Shown: positions 51,267 through 60,933, counted from the stretch's first letter. The stretch: DNA of 64,000 nt from UBA1351 sp963677625 (GCA_963677625.2 CAXXSW010000002.1:248001-312000); one strand, 5' to 3'. Made by a program: numbers and translations. Notes: generated by a model from the letters alone, not told the origin.

Positions 51267-53135
51267 ATGAAAAAGTATATGCGGGGATTTAGCTTTTATG
51301 CCCTTCTAGTTCTCATATTGTTATTTGCATTGTTTTTATCCAACCCAGGAAGTCAAACGACTTCACAAAGCTATGGACAGCTAGAACTTCAAGATGATGT
51401 TGAAGATGGTCTGGTTTCGAGGATAGAGATTGCTAAAAATGCTGAAGTTCCAACTGGTATTGCAACGGTTTATAAGAATGATACCAAAGTAGAGTTTCCA
51501 ATATCAGATACTGGTGAGTTGACAAGATTCGCACTTGCGAATGATATTAGGGTTTACGAAACAGATATTCCTCAACCGAATATCTTTATGAGTATTTTAC
51601 CATCCATCATTATTTTGGTGGCTGTTGTATTCCTGTTGATTTTCATTATGAATCAATCACAAGGTGGCGGAGGCGGAAGCCGTGTCATGTCATTTGGAAA
51701 AAGCAAAGCCAAGATGGTAGCTGATGGAGATACAAAGGTTACTTTTGCCAATGTTGCAGGACTAAAAGAAGAAAAAGAAGAACTTGAGGAAGTTGTTGAA
51801 TTCCTTAAGAGTCCCAAGAAGTTTGTCGAATTAGGTGCAAGAATTCCAAAGGGGGTTGTTTTAGTCGGCCCTCCAGGAACAGGTAAGACATTACTGGCAA
51901 AAGCTGTATCAGGTGAGGCGGGAGTACCTTTCTTTAGTATTTCCGGTTCAGACTTTGTTGAAATGTTTGTTGGTGTTGGTGCATCTAGGGTTCGTGACCT
52001 TTTTGATCAGGCAAAAAAGAATGCGCCATGTATTGTCTTCATTGATGAGATTGATGCAGTTGGCCGTAAGAGAGGCGCAGGTCTTGGAGGCGGACATGAT
52101 GAACGTGAACAGACCTTAAATCAATTGCTCGTTGAAATGGATGGTTTTGGTATTAATGAAGGAGTTATTGTCATTGCGGCTACTAACCGTGTTGATATCC
52201 TTGATCCTGCTCTTCTTAGACCGGGACGTTTTGACAGAAAAGTCATGGTAGGAAGACCTGACGTGAGAGGTAGAGAAGAGATTCTTAAAGTTCATGTTAA
52301 AGGTAAGCCTCTTTCAGATGAGATTGATTTGAATGAGGTAGCAAGAACTACACCTGGATTTACCGGTGCTGATCTTGAGAACTTGGTTAATGAAGCTGCT
52401 ATTTATGCTGCTAGAGATAACGAGAAGATGATTATGCAAGACCACTTTAGACGTGCCTTTATCAAGGTTGGTATTGGTACTGAGAAGAAGAGTCGTATCA
52501 TTAGCGAAAAAGAAAAGAGAATTACTGCTTATCACGAAGCTGGACACGCTATTGCATTCCATGAGTTACCAGAGATTGATGATGTACACAGTATATCGAT
52601 TATTCCAACTGGTTTTGCTGGTGGATATACAATGCCACTTCCTAGTGAAGATGAAATGTATATGACTAAGACTAAAATGCTTCAGGAAATAGTTTCTCTT
52701 CTAGGTGGTCGTGCCGCAGAACAGTTGATTTTGGATGATATTACAACAGGAGCATCAAATGATATTGAAAGAGCGACAGCCATTGCTAGAAATATGGTTG
52801 TTAGGTATGGTATGAGTGATGTTCTTGGACCAATTCAATATGGTGGAGACAACGATGAAGTCTTTATTGGTCGTGATTGGGGTCATACAAGAAATTATGG
52901 CGAAAACATTGCAGGAATTATTGATGGCGAGATTAAAAGAATTGTCAGTGATGCCTTTGAAAGTGCCAAAGAGATCCTTGAGAAACATATTGACGTCCTT
53001 CACAAGACTGCTGATTTACTTATTGAAAAAGAAAAAATCACCGGAGATGAGTTTAGAAAGCTGTTTCCTGATTACGATCCAGGGGATGACACTGATGGTG
53101 ATGTAAAAATCAGACCTGATGTAGTACCAGTATAA
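51267..53135 (+). CDS. ftsH: ATP-dependent zinc metalloprotease FtsH
   Basis: A membrane-bound AAA+ protease that unfolds and degrades membrane and regulatory proteins. The 622-residue product has two membrane helices (about 5-23 and 108-130), the Walker A GPPGTGKT near 202, Walker B FIDEID, the second region of homology, and the zinc motif HEAGH near 423. The C-terminal tail is acidic. The start is ATG 51267: AGGAGG at 51255-51260 is six bases away, whereas ATG 51261 directly abuts the ribosome site. A terminator follows. Confidence 0.96.
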   Translation: MKKYMRGFSFYALLVLILLFALFLSNPGSQTTSQSYGQLELQDDVEDGLVSRIEIAKNAEVPTGIATVYKNDTKVEFPISDTGELTRFALANDIRVYETDIPQPNIFMSILPSIIILVAVVFLLIFIMNQSQGGGGGSRVMSFGKSKAKMVADGDTKVTFANVAGLKEEKEELEEVVEFLKSPKKFVELGARIPKGVVLVGPPGTGKTLLAKAVSGEAGVPFFSISGSDFVEMFVGVGASRVRDLFDQAKKNAPCIVFIDEIDAVGRKRGAGLGGGHDEREQTLNQLLVEMDGFGINEGVIVIAATNRVDILDPALLRPGRFDRKVMVGRPDVRGREEILKVHVKGKPLSDEIDLNEVARTTPGFTGADLENLVNEAAIYAARDNEKMIMQDHFRRAFIKVGIGTEKKSRIISEKEKRITAYHEAGHAIAFHELPEIDDVHSISIIPTGFAGGYTMPLPSEDEMYMTKTKMLQEIVSLLGGRAAEQLILDDITTGASNDIERATAIARNMVVRYGMSDVLGPIQYGGDNDEVFIGRDWGHTRNYGENIAGIIDGEIKRIVSDAFESAKEILEKHIDVLHKTADLLIEKEKITGDEFRKLFPDYDPGDDTDGDVKIRPDVVPV

Positions 53136-53149
53136 TAAGGATATATTAA

Positions 53150-53182
53150 GGGTTGTTGCACAATGTGCAATAGCCCTTTTTT
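53150..53182 (+). terminator. Terminator of ftsH
   Basis: GGGTTGTTGCAC pairs with GTGCAATAGCCC (12 bp with two G-U pairs) around a 3-base loop and runs into six Ts. Confidence 0.85.
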
Positions 53183-53216
53183 AAAAGATGACATAGCAAT
53201 TAAAAGGAGATATAGT

Positions 53217-53759
53217 ATGAAGTTAATGTTTATATCGGATATACATGGTTCTGTAACCAGCCTTGACCAGGCTTTAGATAGATTTAAGGAGGAGAAGGCC
53301 GACTATCTGGTGATTAGTGGAGATATACTCTATCATGGTCCCAGAAACCCTTTACCTGACGGATATGAACCGGAAGCCGTTATCCAGCTCCTAAATCCAT
53401 TAAAGAACAAGATTATAGCTGTCCGTGGTAATTGTGATTCGGAAGTAGATCAAATGGTTTTGGATTTCCCGATCATGGCGGATTTTCAGCAATTTTTTAT
53501 TGATGGACATCGTTTCTTTATATCACATGGACATCTTTTTAATAATGAGTTACCTGACATTTTAGAAGAAGAAAATGTTTATGTACAAGGCCATACCCAC
53601 ATTCCTATGCTTAAAAAAGTACAAACAAAAACCCACTTCAATCCGGGATCCATTACCCTTCCTAAGAATAATGAACCCAAGACCTATGGGTTATATGATG
53701 ACCATCTATTGTATATAAAAAAGATGGATGGAAGTATCTACTTAAAAGCAAATCTTTAA
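53217..53759 (+). CDS. yfcE: YfcE-type metallophosphodiesterase
   Basis: A small calcineurin-like phosphodiesterase of 180 residues with two-metal motifs DIHG (near 8), SGDIL, GNCD, HGH and GHTH in order, typical of YfcE/MJ0936. The natural substrate of the family is not settled. The start is ATG 53217 after AAAGGAGA; an in-frame ATG at 53163 would cross the ftsH terminator. The stop overlaps by 4 bases with the convergent next gene. Confidence 0.9.
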   Translation: MKLMFISDIHGSVTSLDQALDRFKEEKADYLVISGDILYHGPRNPLPDGYEPEAVIQLLNPLKNKIIAVRGNCDSEVDQMVLDFPIMADFQQFFIDGHRFFISHGHLFNNELPDILEEENVYVQGHTHIPMLKKVQTKTHFNPGSITLPKNNEPKTYGLYDDHLLYIKKMDGSIYLKANL

Positions 53760-54787
53760 TTGTTATCAGAATCTTGTGAGTCGTCAGAATCAACCTTTTT
53801 ATTGGTGTCTGACGGCTTTTTATCGTTAGAAGAATCATCGATGCTTCTATTATCTAAGTCAGGGATATCTTTTGTATTATCGACCTGATTTTGGTCATCT
53901 AAACGACGATAGCGATTTAGTTTCTGGTCTTGTTTTTTCTTCCTTGCCTTTTGGTCCTGGATGATAGTACTTAAGCGTTGGACCTCTTCATGAAGTTTCA
54001 TATAGCGAAAGGCTCTTGACATAACTGTAGTGCTTGGGAAGTAGAAAAAAACAAAACTTCCAGCTAGATAGAACATTTGAGAAACAATAGGTGCATTTAG
54101 AACATATGGAAGAACAGAAGCTAATTCATATAGGATAACACCGATTGTGATGGAATGAAGCACAAGGCTATATATTCTGGAAGCTTTTAAGTCCTTGATT
54201 TGGAGCATCTTTACCATTAAGAAAGAAAGCATGAGTAGAATAAGACTTCGAAAGAAAGTACCTAAAAAAGCAATAATCATGTTTCCGACCATATAAAGGA
54301 AGATTCCTATTGAAGACATGAGACTTAAGCTTTCAACAAATTCGGATTTTGTAATATTGTAGAATGATAAAAGTTCCAGAGATATATAATTGGTTTCTCC
54401 GTTGCTATTCATGATGAAGGTTGTTTCGTTAAGTAAATAACCGACTTTGTAATTCATAATATCATTAATGTTTTTACTTCCGCTAGTATCGATAATAAAG
54501 ATCATGTCTTCATTACTGATAACGATAGGTTGGTCGCTATCAATGTAGAAGCAGCCATTAGACAGGTGAAAATCAGGGAAATTTCTATCTTCAACTTGAA
54601 GTAAGACCTGATTGATGTAAGAATTAAAATAAATTCCCTTTACCAGACCTGACAATGATGAGACGATAAAAAGAACAATTATAATGTATCCGATGGCTTT
54701 ACCTGTACGTTCTTGGATACGAGATGCAATGTAAGCAGGATTAGTCATGGAGTTTTTAACAGTTTGAAAAAAACGAGCAATGCTCAT
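53756..54787 (-). CDS. DUF1189-like multi-pass membrane protein
   Basis: The 343-residue product has an N-terminal FFQTVKNSMTNPA segment, a first membrane helix (about 32-52), an extracellular domain to about 155, then four or five further helices (to about 265), and a long hydrophilic, highly charged cytoplasmic tail rich in Asp, Ser, Lys and Gln (about 270-343). The opening and topology match the DUF1189 family, whose role is unclear. AAGGAGG precedes the ATG. It is monocistronic and divergent from the methyltransferase gene. Confidence 0.8.
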   Translation of the reverse strand: MSIARFFQTVKNSMTNPAYIASRIQERTGKAIGYIIIVLFIVSSLSGLVKGIYFNSYINQVLLQVEDRNFPDFHLSNGCFYIDSDQPIVISNEDMIFIIDTSGSKNINDIMNYKVGYLLNETTFIMNSNGETNYISLELLSFYNITKSEFVESLSLMSSIGIFLYMVGNMIIAFLGTFFRSLILLMLSFLMVKMLQIKDLKASRIYSLVLHSITIGVILYELASVLPYVLNAPIVSQMFYLAGSFVFFYFPSTTVMSRAFRYMKLHEEVQRLSTIIQDQKARKKKQDQKLNRYRRLDDQNQVDNTKDIPDLDNRSIDDSSNDKKPSDTNKKVDSDDSQDSDNN

Positions 54788-54895
54788 GTGGTGCCTCCTT
54801 ATATCTTTCTTTGACCTATCTATTGTATCTTTGTTTTACAAAAGTTACAAGCTTTGTTACAAATATTAAACCATTTTTAAGAATCTTTCTTTTCG

Positions 54896-54924
54896 TTGTG
54901 AAAGTAGGCTGTATATCGTATAAT
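54896..54924 (+). promoter_or_regulatory. Promoter of the rRNA methyltransferase gene
   Basis: TTGTGA (54896-54901), a 17-base spacer and consensus TATAAT (54919-54924), about 90 bases before the start codon. Confidence 0.65.
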
Positions 54925-55014
54925 AAGAGTTGAAACTAAGATAGGTTCATTGTTGATGTTTTCAGAAAGCATCGTGTCAATGACCGTAGTCTTTATAAAA
55001 TGAATGGAGAATCA

Positions 55015-56199
55015 ATGAAAACTTTTAATATAACTGTCCCTTGTATGTTTGGTCTTGAGGCCCTTGTTAAACGTGAGATTTCAGATCTTGGTTATCAGAT
55101 TACAAAAGTTACTGATGGTCGTGTGACTTTTGAAGGTGATGCAAAGGCTATATGTCGAAGTAACCTGTGGCTTCGCGTTGGCGAACGTGTAATAGTAGAT
55201 GTGGGAGAGTTTAAGGCTACTAGTTTCGAACAACTTTTTCAGGGAATTAAGAAGATTCCTTGGGAAGAGTATATTCCTGTTGATGGAAAATTTTGGGTGA
55301 AAAAGGCAACATCCATAAAGTCTAAACTCTTTAGTTCGACAGATATTCAGTCCATTGTTAAAAAGGCTGCAGTCGAAAGGATGAAAGAAGGACATGGGAT
55401 TTCTTTGGTAAAGGAAACCGGATCTGCATACCCTATACGGATTTTTGTCCATAAAGACATTGTTTATGTATCTTTAGATACTTCTGGTGACGGCCTGCAT
55501 AAACGGGGATATAGGAAGATGATTGGAAAAGCGCCAATTAGAGAAACGTTGGGAGCGGCTATGGTTCTTTTGTCTCCATGGAATCCTGATAGGACATTGG
55601 TAGATCCTTTTTGTGGAACAGGTACCATTCCAATTGAAGCTGCTATGATTGGTCTTAATATCGCACCTGGAATGAATCGTGAATTTGATTCTGAGAATTG
55701 GGATAATCTTATACCCAAGAAATTATGGATGGAAGCAGTAGATGAAGCCAATGATGGAATACGCCATGATGCTGAATTGAGTATACAGGCTTTTGATATT
55801 GACTATAAGGCGGTAAATGTAGCCAGAGACTGTGCAGCTAATGCCTATGTTGATAAGTATATACATTTTCAGGATAGGCCTGTTAGTGAATTAAGCTCAA
55901 GAAAACATTATGGTGTGGTCGTGACAAATCCTCCATATGGAGAACGACTAGAAGATGCTGAGTCAGTCAAAAAGATATATAAGGATATGGGGAAGGTTTT
56001 TAGTCAGTTGAGTGACTGGAGTTTTGCTATCGTAACTTCATTTGAAGAGTTTGAAAGGTATTATGGCAAGAAGGCGACCAAGAATAGAAAGCTTTATAAC
56101 GGCATGTTGAAGTCTTATATATATACATATCTTGGACCAAGGCCTCCCCGACGAGTAAAGGGAGATTTAAGTAATGAAAAGAGTAAAACAAACCAATAA
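55015..56199 (+). CDS. THUMP-domain class I SAM-dependent RNA methyltransferase (RlmL/YpsC-like)
   Basis: The 394-residue protein has an N-terminal ferredoxin-like/THUMP RNA-binding part (about 1-155) and a SAM-dependent methyltransferase domain with motif I DPFCGTGTIPIEA near 198-210 and the amino-methylating motif NPPYGERL near 302-309. The N6/N2-type NPPY motif fits the N-terminal half of RlmL (23S rRNA G2445 N2-methylation). The ATG at 55015 is preferred, preceded by GGAGA. The last 26 bases overlap the next gene, which suggests co-transcription. Confidence 0.9.
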   Translation: MKTFNITVPCMFGLEALVKREISDLGYQITKVTDGRVTFEGDAKAICRSNLWLRVGERVIVDVGEFKATSFEQLFQGIKKIPWEEYIPVDGKFWVKKATSIKSKLFSSTDIQSIVKKAAVERMKEGHGISLVKETGSAYPIRIFVHKDIVYVSLDTSGDGLHKRGYRKMIGKAPIRETLGAAMVLLSPWNPDRTLVDPFCGTGTIPIEAAMIGLNIAPGMNREFDSENWDNLIPKKLWMEAVDEANDGIRHDAELSIQAFDIDYKAVNVARDCAANAYVDKYIHFQDRPVSELSSRKHYGVVVTNPPYGERLEDAESVKKIYKDMGKVFSQLSDWSFAIVTSFEEFERYYGKKATKNRKLYNGMLKSYIYTYLGPRPPRRVKGDLSNEKSKTNQ

Positions 56200-57883
56200 T
56201 AAGCAGAAAATTTCAAAAAGGATAGCTCTTGTCTTAACTGTCACGTTGCTAATGATGAAGCAAGTGCCTATTGAGGCAGCAGAAACTATAGCCATTGAAC
56301 TGAATGGGGAAGCCATTGTTTATAATGAGGAGTATGGATTTCCATTTATTGATGAGAATGATAGGACACAAGTTCCTTTTAGATTGACGATGGAGACTTT
56401 TGGAGCTGATGTCAGCTGGGATCAAGAAAAGTCTATAGCTACCGCAATATTTGACGATATTAGGGTAGACGTTCCTATAGGTGAGCTCTATATTCTTCGT
56501 AATGGTGAAAAAATATTGAATGACACAAGTTCCAGAATCATTGATTCTAGAACCTATTTACCTATTCGAATTGTTCTTGAGGCCTTTGGAGCTGATGTTA
56601 AGTGGGATAATAACAACTTTAAAGTTGTTGTTACCTACGAAGAAGAACCGAATATGTTCACAAGAATACCTACTTATTTTGATTTAAGAAATACCAATAG
56701 ACTTTCACCTGTCAAGGATCAACTTGATACAGGAGCATGCTGGGCTTTTGCATCTCTTGGTGCAATGGAATCACAGCTATTGCCTTATGAAGTGTGGGAC
56801 TTTTCAGAAGATCATCTTTCTTTGGGACACGGTTTTAACTTAGACCAAGCTGATGGTGGGAATGCTGCTATTTCACTCAGCTATTTAACCAGATGGTCCG
56901 GTCCGGTTCTTGAAAAAGACGATCCCTTTAATGATGGTGTCAATAACCCAGATGCCAAGGTTATGAAACATGTTCAAGAAGTCCAATTTATTCCGGATAA
57001 CGATTTATTAGGAATTAAAGTTGCTCTCTTAGCCTATGGTCCTGTTCAGACATCGATTTATCTTGATGGAGAAACCTTGGATCCTCAGGGCCGATTCTAC
57101 AATGAAGAAACTTCCAGTTATTATTATTTCGGATCTAAAGGTTATAATCATGATGTCGTAATTGTCGGATGGGATGACGATTATCCTAAGGAAAATTTTC
57201 AAACGGAAAGTGTCTCGGATGGTGCATTTATCGTTAGAAATTCTTATGGTGAGACTTTTGGTGAAGAAGGGTATTTTTATATTTCCTATGAAGATGTTCA
57301 TGTTGGAACCAATAATATTGTCTTTACTAGAGTTGATAATATTGATAACTATGATCATATCTATCAGACGGATTGGCTGGGTTTTATTGGCCAAATTGGA
57401 TATGGTGACGAAACTGCCTATTTCTCCAATGTTTATGAAACGGATAAAAAGGAATTACTGGACGCATTAAGTTTTTATGCTACAGATGATCATACTAGCT
57501 ATGAAGTCTATGTTGTAGATTCTTTTCAAGATACAGATGACTTTAAGAATATGAAGCTAATTGAACGGGGTTATAAAGAGTTTGGGGGATATTATACGAT
57601 TGACTTTGAAGTACCGATTACTGTTGAAGGTAGGTTTGCTGTCATCGTCAGAGTTACGACACCGGGGAGTCAATACCCTGTTGCGGCAGAATTTTGGCGA
57701 GATGATATTGAGTGGCTTAATACGGTGAATATTGCTGATGGTGAAGGTTATATGTCTTATGATGGACAAGAGTGGGAAAGAACAGAAGTTGTTCTAGGTG
57801 CTAATACGTGTCTAAAGGCATTTACCAAGGACTACGATGAGACTTTGCTTGAAGAAGAGGAAGCTCTTATCAATGGTGATTAA
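56174..57883 (+). CDS. Secreted papain-like (C1A) cysteine protease with copper-amine-oxidase-N stalk
   Basis: The product of 569 residues carries a signal peptide (to about residue 36, ending EAAE), a copper amine oxidase N-terminal-like stalk domain (about 38-155), then a papain-family catalytic domain with oxyanion Gln183, nucleophile Cys189 (GACWAF), His326 (GYNHDVVIVGW) and Asn356 (VRNSYGE). A C-terminal beta-rich region (about 400-555) resembles the lectin-like domain found in some bacterial C1 proteases. It has no propeptide of the classic papain kind. It overlaps the methyltransferase gene by 26 bases with GGGAGA in that overlap. It probably degrades proteins outside the cell. Confidence 0.9.
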   Translation: MKRVKQTNNKQKISKRIALVLTVTLLMMKQVPIEAAETIAIELNGEAIVYNEEYGFPFIDENDRTQVPFRLTMETFGADVSWDQEKSIATAIFDDIRVDVPIGELYILRNGEKILNDTSSRIIDSRTYLPIRIVLEAFGADVKWDNNNFKVVVTYEEEPNMFTRIPTYFDLRNTNRLSPVKDQLDTGACWAFASLGAMESQLLPYEVWDFSEDHLSLGHGFNLDQADGGNAAISLSYLTRWSGPVLEKDDPFNDGVNNPDAKVMKHVQEVQFIPDNDLLGIKVALLAYGPVQTSIYLDGETLDPQGRFYNEETSSYYYFGSKGYNHDVVIVGWDDDYPKENFQTESVSDGAFIVRNSYGETFGEEGYFYISYEDVHVGTNNIVFTRVDNIDNYDHIYQTDWLGFIGQIGYGDETAYFSNVYETDKKELLDALSFYATDDHTSYEVYVVDSFQDTDDFKNMKLIERGYKEFGGYYTIDFEVPITVEGRFAVIVRVTTPGSQYPVAAEFWRDDIEWLNTVNIADGEGYMSYDGQEWERTEVVLGANTCLKAFTKDYDETLLEEEEALINGD

Positions 57884-57910
57884 GGCTTTAGATAGAATAG
57901 GAGTTGAGTA

Positions 57911-58901
57911 ATGACAAAAGTCTATGAAGGTTTACTTAAGGCTTTACAAGGCTATGAAAGAATATATATACAGCCTCATAATATACCAGATCCAGATGCT
58001 ATTGCCAGTGCCTTTGGCTTGAAAAGTTTTCTGGAGGCGCAAGGTCTTGCACCGGAGATTGTCTATGTTGAGCCTGTTGAGAAAGCTAATTCCAAGACCA
58101 TGTTGGATATTTTTGGCATTGATATGATGTTAATGGACAACAAGTATGTTTTGGATGGTGACGAATTCATAATTCTTATTGATACCCAGTTAAGTCATTC
58201 CAACGTAACGAACTTAAATCCTGTGAATGTAGGTGTAGTTGACCATCATCGGTTTATGGGAAATGAACACTATAAGTTTATTGATATACGTCCCGATTTT
58301 GGGGCGTGTTCGACTATTATTGCTTCTTATTTTCGTGAAGCAGGAGTTAGGCCTAACCAGAGTATTGCTACAGCCCTTCTTTATGCTATTATGACAGATA
58401 CGGATAATTTGGTTCGTAGTTCCAATCAAATGGATCTTGAAATGTTCTACTGGCTCTATAAAATGAGTGACCTTTCACAAATAAAACATTTACGAATGAA
58501 TGAAATTGGACTTGCTGATTTGGAAGCATATACTAGAGCCTTACAGAACATTGAAATCTATGGATCAACCTGCTTTGTAGATGTTGGTGACTGTAATGAC
58601 TCTCTTCAGGGAACCATCAGTGATATGGTCTTCACGATTGAGAATGTGGATACCATTGTTTCTTATGCTAAGCGAGATGATGGGATTAAGTTATCCATAC
58701 GAAGTGGTGACAAAAAAAATCAAGGCCAATGACCTTGTTAATTATATTATGGACAACAAGGGTGCAGGCGGTGGACACGATGAAATGGCTGGTGGTTTTA
58801 TTGACCAGAAGGATGTCGGCCTTTTGCAAAATAAGAATTTTGATACTTATGTCAGGTATAGAACAATAAAATATATTGATTATATCCATCTTGGTCTTTG
58901 A
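57911..58901 (+). pseudogene. DHH-family phosphoesterase (NrnA-like), frameshifted at an A8 tract
   Basis: The first 273 codons carry the DHH domain: the PDPDAIAS metal-binding motif near 21-28, LIDT near 80 and the VDHHR motif near 100. The frame then stops at 58730-58732. The missing C-terminal DHHA1 part, including GGGHDEMAGG, continues in the +1 frame to 58901. Both frames meet at eight As (58712-58719); with seven As the protein would be continuous at 329 residues, the normal NrnA size. NrnA degrades nanoRNA and 3'-phosphoadenosine 5'-phosphate. Without the GGGH loop the product would be inactive. A sequencing error, slippage that restores the frame, or true decay are all possible. Confidence 0.85.
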
Positions 58902-58930
58902 TGGAAGTGGTCGGTTAGGGGTGTTTTATT

Positions 58931-59854
58931 ATGGTGAAGGAAACTTTTTTTGTAGAAGGTCTAGGGGGACAGCAACTATTCGTACGTTGTTACAAGGAAG
59001 AAAGTAAACCTGGTGGAGAGGGTCAGAAAAATGTGAAAGTAATTCAGATTCTTCATGGCATGGCAGAATTTGGCGACCGCTATGAACCTTTTGCCCAAGT
59101 CCTAGTTGCCCAAGGTTATAGGGTCTATGTTCATGATCATAGAAAACATGGATACAGTTTATCAGGTAGCCAAAAAGTTGGATATTATACCAATGACACA
59201 TGGGAACAGATGGTAGGAGATGTTCAAAAGGTCCAAGTGGAGATTCTTTCAAGGGAATCTGTAGACAGTCTTTTTATGTTTGGGCATTCTATGGGATCTT
59301 TTTTGCTTAGAAGTTTTCTGATGGATTTTGGTGACAGGGTTTCAGCTGCTGTTATCTGTGGAACAGCAAATACCAATGGACCTCTATCTTTAGTTGGGGT
59401 TATGGCAGCTAAACTTCTTGCTAGAGTTGTCGGTCATAAACCAAGTGTTTTTCTTAATAATCTCTCAGTCGGAGGATATAACAAAGCATTTGAACCAACT
59501 CAAACTTCAGCAGATTGGTTGACAAGTGACCATGGATTAAACCAATGGTATGTCGAACATCCCTTATGTGGTTATCCATATACACCTAAGTTTTATGAGG
59601 AAATAGCTAAGGGTTTGCGCTATATCATTAAGGATGATAATATAGTAAAGACGCCAAAGATTCCTTTGCTCTTTATATCAGGCGACCATGACCCGGTTGG
59701 AGAAATGGGAAAAGGTGTTGAAAGCGTGCGACAAAAATATGAAACATTAGGATATGATACTCAATTAACCTTGTTTAAAAATGCAAGACATGAGATTCTT
59801 AATGATACCTGTAAAGATCAGGTCTATGAAAGAATTTTGGCATTTTTTGGATAG
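58931..59854 (+). CDS. Alpha/beta hydrolase, monoacylglycerol lipase-like (lysophospholipase)
   Basis: A soluble 307-residue serine hydrolase of the Hydrolase_4 type. LHGMAEFGDRYEPFA (near 41-55) contains the oxyanion region, GHSMGS (near 115-120) has the nucleophile Ser, a late Asp lies in SGDHDPVG and the His in ARHEILND near the C-terminus. Such enzymes hydrolyse acylglycerols or lysophospholipids. It lies 29 bases after the frameshifted gene and may share its transcript. There is no signal peptide. Confidence 0.88.
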   Translation: MVKETFFVEGLGGQQLFVRCYKEESKPGGEGQKNVKVIQILHGMAEFGDRYEPFAQVLVAQGYRVYVHDHRKHGYSLSGSQKVGYYTNDTWEQMVGDVQKVQVEILSRESVDSLFMFGHSMGSFLLRSFLMDFGDRVSAAVICGTANTNGPLSLVGVMAAKLLARVVGHKPSVFLNNLSVGGYNKAFEPTQTSADWLTSDHGLNQWYVEHPLCGYPYTPKFYEEIAKGLRYIIKDDNIVKTPKIPLLFISGDHDPVGEMGKGVESVRQKYETLGYDTQLTLFKNARHEILNDTCKDQVYERILAFFG

Positions 59855-59932
59855 ATGATATTTCTATGTAAACTGAATGATTCAGAGAATAATTAAAGAA
59901 ATCAATTAAAAAGTTTATAGGAAAATGAAAGA

Positions 59933-60316
59933 GTGATATGTATTAAGCTGAAAAAAGGGGATTTGATTATCACGATAACAATCGTCATGCTGGCGGCTCT
60001 TATTTTGATGGTTAACCAAATGGGATCAACAAGTCAAGGCAATTTGTCTGTGGAAATACGGATTGATGGTGAAGTTGTTGATGTGTTTTCTCTTCATGAG
60101 AATGTTACAAAAGAATATCATAGCGAGTTTGGCTATAATTTACTGGTCATTGAAAATGGTGAAGTATATATCGAAGATGCAGACTGTCTTACGAGGTCTT
60201 GTATTGAGAGTGGACACAGACATAAAAGCGGTGAGGCTATTGTTTGTTTGCCTAATCGTTTTACCGTTGAAATCATCGGTGGAGAAGGAGGCGATGTAGA
60301 TGCAATTTCGCAGTAA
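59933..60316 (+). CDS. NusG domain II-containing membrane-anchored protein
   Basis: The 127-residue protein has an N-terminal membrane helix (about 10-28) and an extracellular beta-rich NusG_II-type domain with the typical C-x-x-x-x-C (about 83-89) and CLPNRF (about 104) motifs. Despite the name, no role in transcription is implied. The start is probably GTG at 59933, since no ATG in frame lies near the domain and the ribosome site is weak. It overlaps the following Gx-transporter gene by 17 bases, a pairing seen repeatedly in Clostridia. Confidence 0.82.
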   Translation: MICIKLKKGDLIITITIVMLAALILMVNQMGSTSQGNLSVEIRIDGEVVDVFSLHENVTKEYHSEFGYNLLVIENGEVYIEDADCLTRSCIESGHRHKSGEAIVCLPNRFTVEIIGGEGGDVDAISQ

Positions 60317-60848
60317 GACTCAACGTCTTGTTCTCTTAGGTCTTCTTATATCCATGGCTATTGTGCTTGGTTATTTTGAGCGATTTATACCCTTGCCGTG
60401 GAATGTTCCGGGGATGAAATTGGGATTGGCTAACATTATTACTCTGTCAGCCTTCTATTTTTTTAATAAGAAGAGTGTTTTTGCCTTAGTTGTTATTCGG
60501 GTTATTATGACCTCTCTCTTAGTTGGAAGTATGATGAGCTTTTTTTATAGTATGATGGGTGGGCTTCTAAGCTTTTTGGGGATGGCAGTTCTTCATCATT
60601 GGTTTAGTAAATCTGTCAGCCCAATCGGTATTAGTATACTTGGAGCTTTACTTCATAATCTTGGCCAGCTTTTTGTTTTGGCTATTGTATCCCAAAAAGT
60701 GTCGATAGCCATATCCTATGCACCTCTAATTATGATTACGGCTATAGCAACAGGGATATTTGTTGGCGTGGCTTCTATTTTTTTTATTAAAAGTGTCCCC
60801 TTGACTTCCTTGAAGTCGGTTACACCTGGATCATCAGAAAGAGAATAG
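60300..60848 (+). CDS. Gx transporter family protein (heptaprenyl diphosphate synthase component I-like)
   Basis: A hydrophobic 182-residue protein with five or six membrane helices and the family stretch in which PGMKLGLANI follows an IPLPWNVP segment. It belongs to the Gx-transporter/HepS-I family of small ECF-like substrate-binding components; the historical name from heptaprenyl diphosphate synthase is probably misleading. The substrate is not known. It overlaps the NusG-II gene at its start. Confidence 0.85.
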   Translation: MQFRSKTQRLVLLGLLISMAIVLGYFERFIPLPWNVPGMKLGLANIITLSAFYFFNKKSVFALVVIRVIMTSLLVGSMMSFFYSMMGGLLSFLGMAVLHHWFSKSVSPIGISILGALLHNLGQLFVLAIVSQKVSIAISYAPLIMITAIATGIFVGVASIFFIKSVPLTSLKSVTPGSSERE

Positions 60849-60916
60849 AAGGAAGAAAGTTTGAGAATGCAGTATACCCTAGAAAGCAGTCTTGGTATAA
60901 AAGTGTAAATTTTATT

Positions 60917-60933
60917 TTTACACTTTTATTACA
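60917..60933 (-). promoter_or_regulatory. Putative WalR box upstream of the amidase gene
   Basis: Minus-strand TGTAAT-N5-TGTAAA fully matches the WalR consensus, 115 bases before the start of a cell-wall amidase. TATAAT sequences follow at 60953-60958 and 60960-60965, so the box would be near -35. The left half also forms part of a hairpin (AGTGTAAA...TTTACACT, about 60902-60925) that could terminate the preceding gene. Confidence 0.55.

Noticed and set aside
54835..54861. TTTACA/GTTACA/GTTACA repeats upstream of the DUF1189-like gene, similar to WalR or PhoP half-sites
   Set aside because: Start-to-start spacing is 9 and 12 bases instead of 11, so it does not fit the TGTWAH-N5-TGTWAH rule seen at the other sites.
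58581..58901. Separate small gene starting at 58581
   Set aside because: Its useful part is only the C-terminal half of the DHH phosphoesterase read after the A8 tract; the first 40 codons are an out-of-frame overlap.
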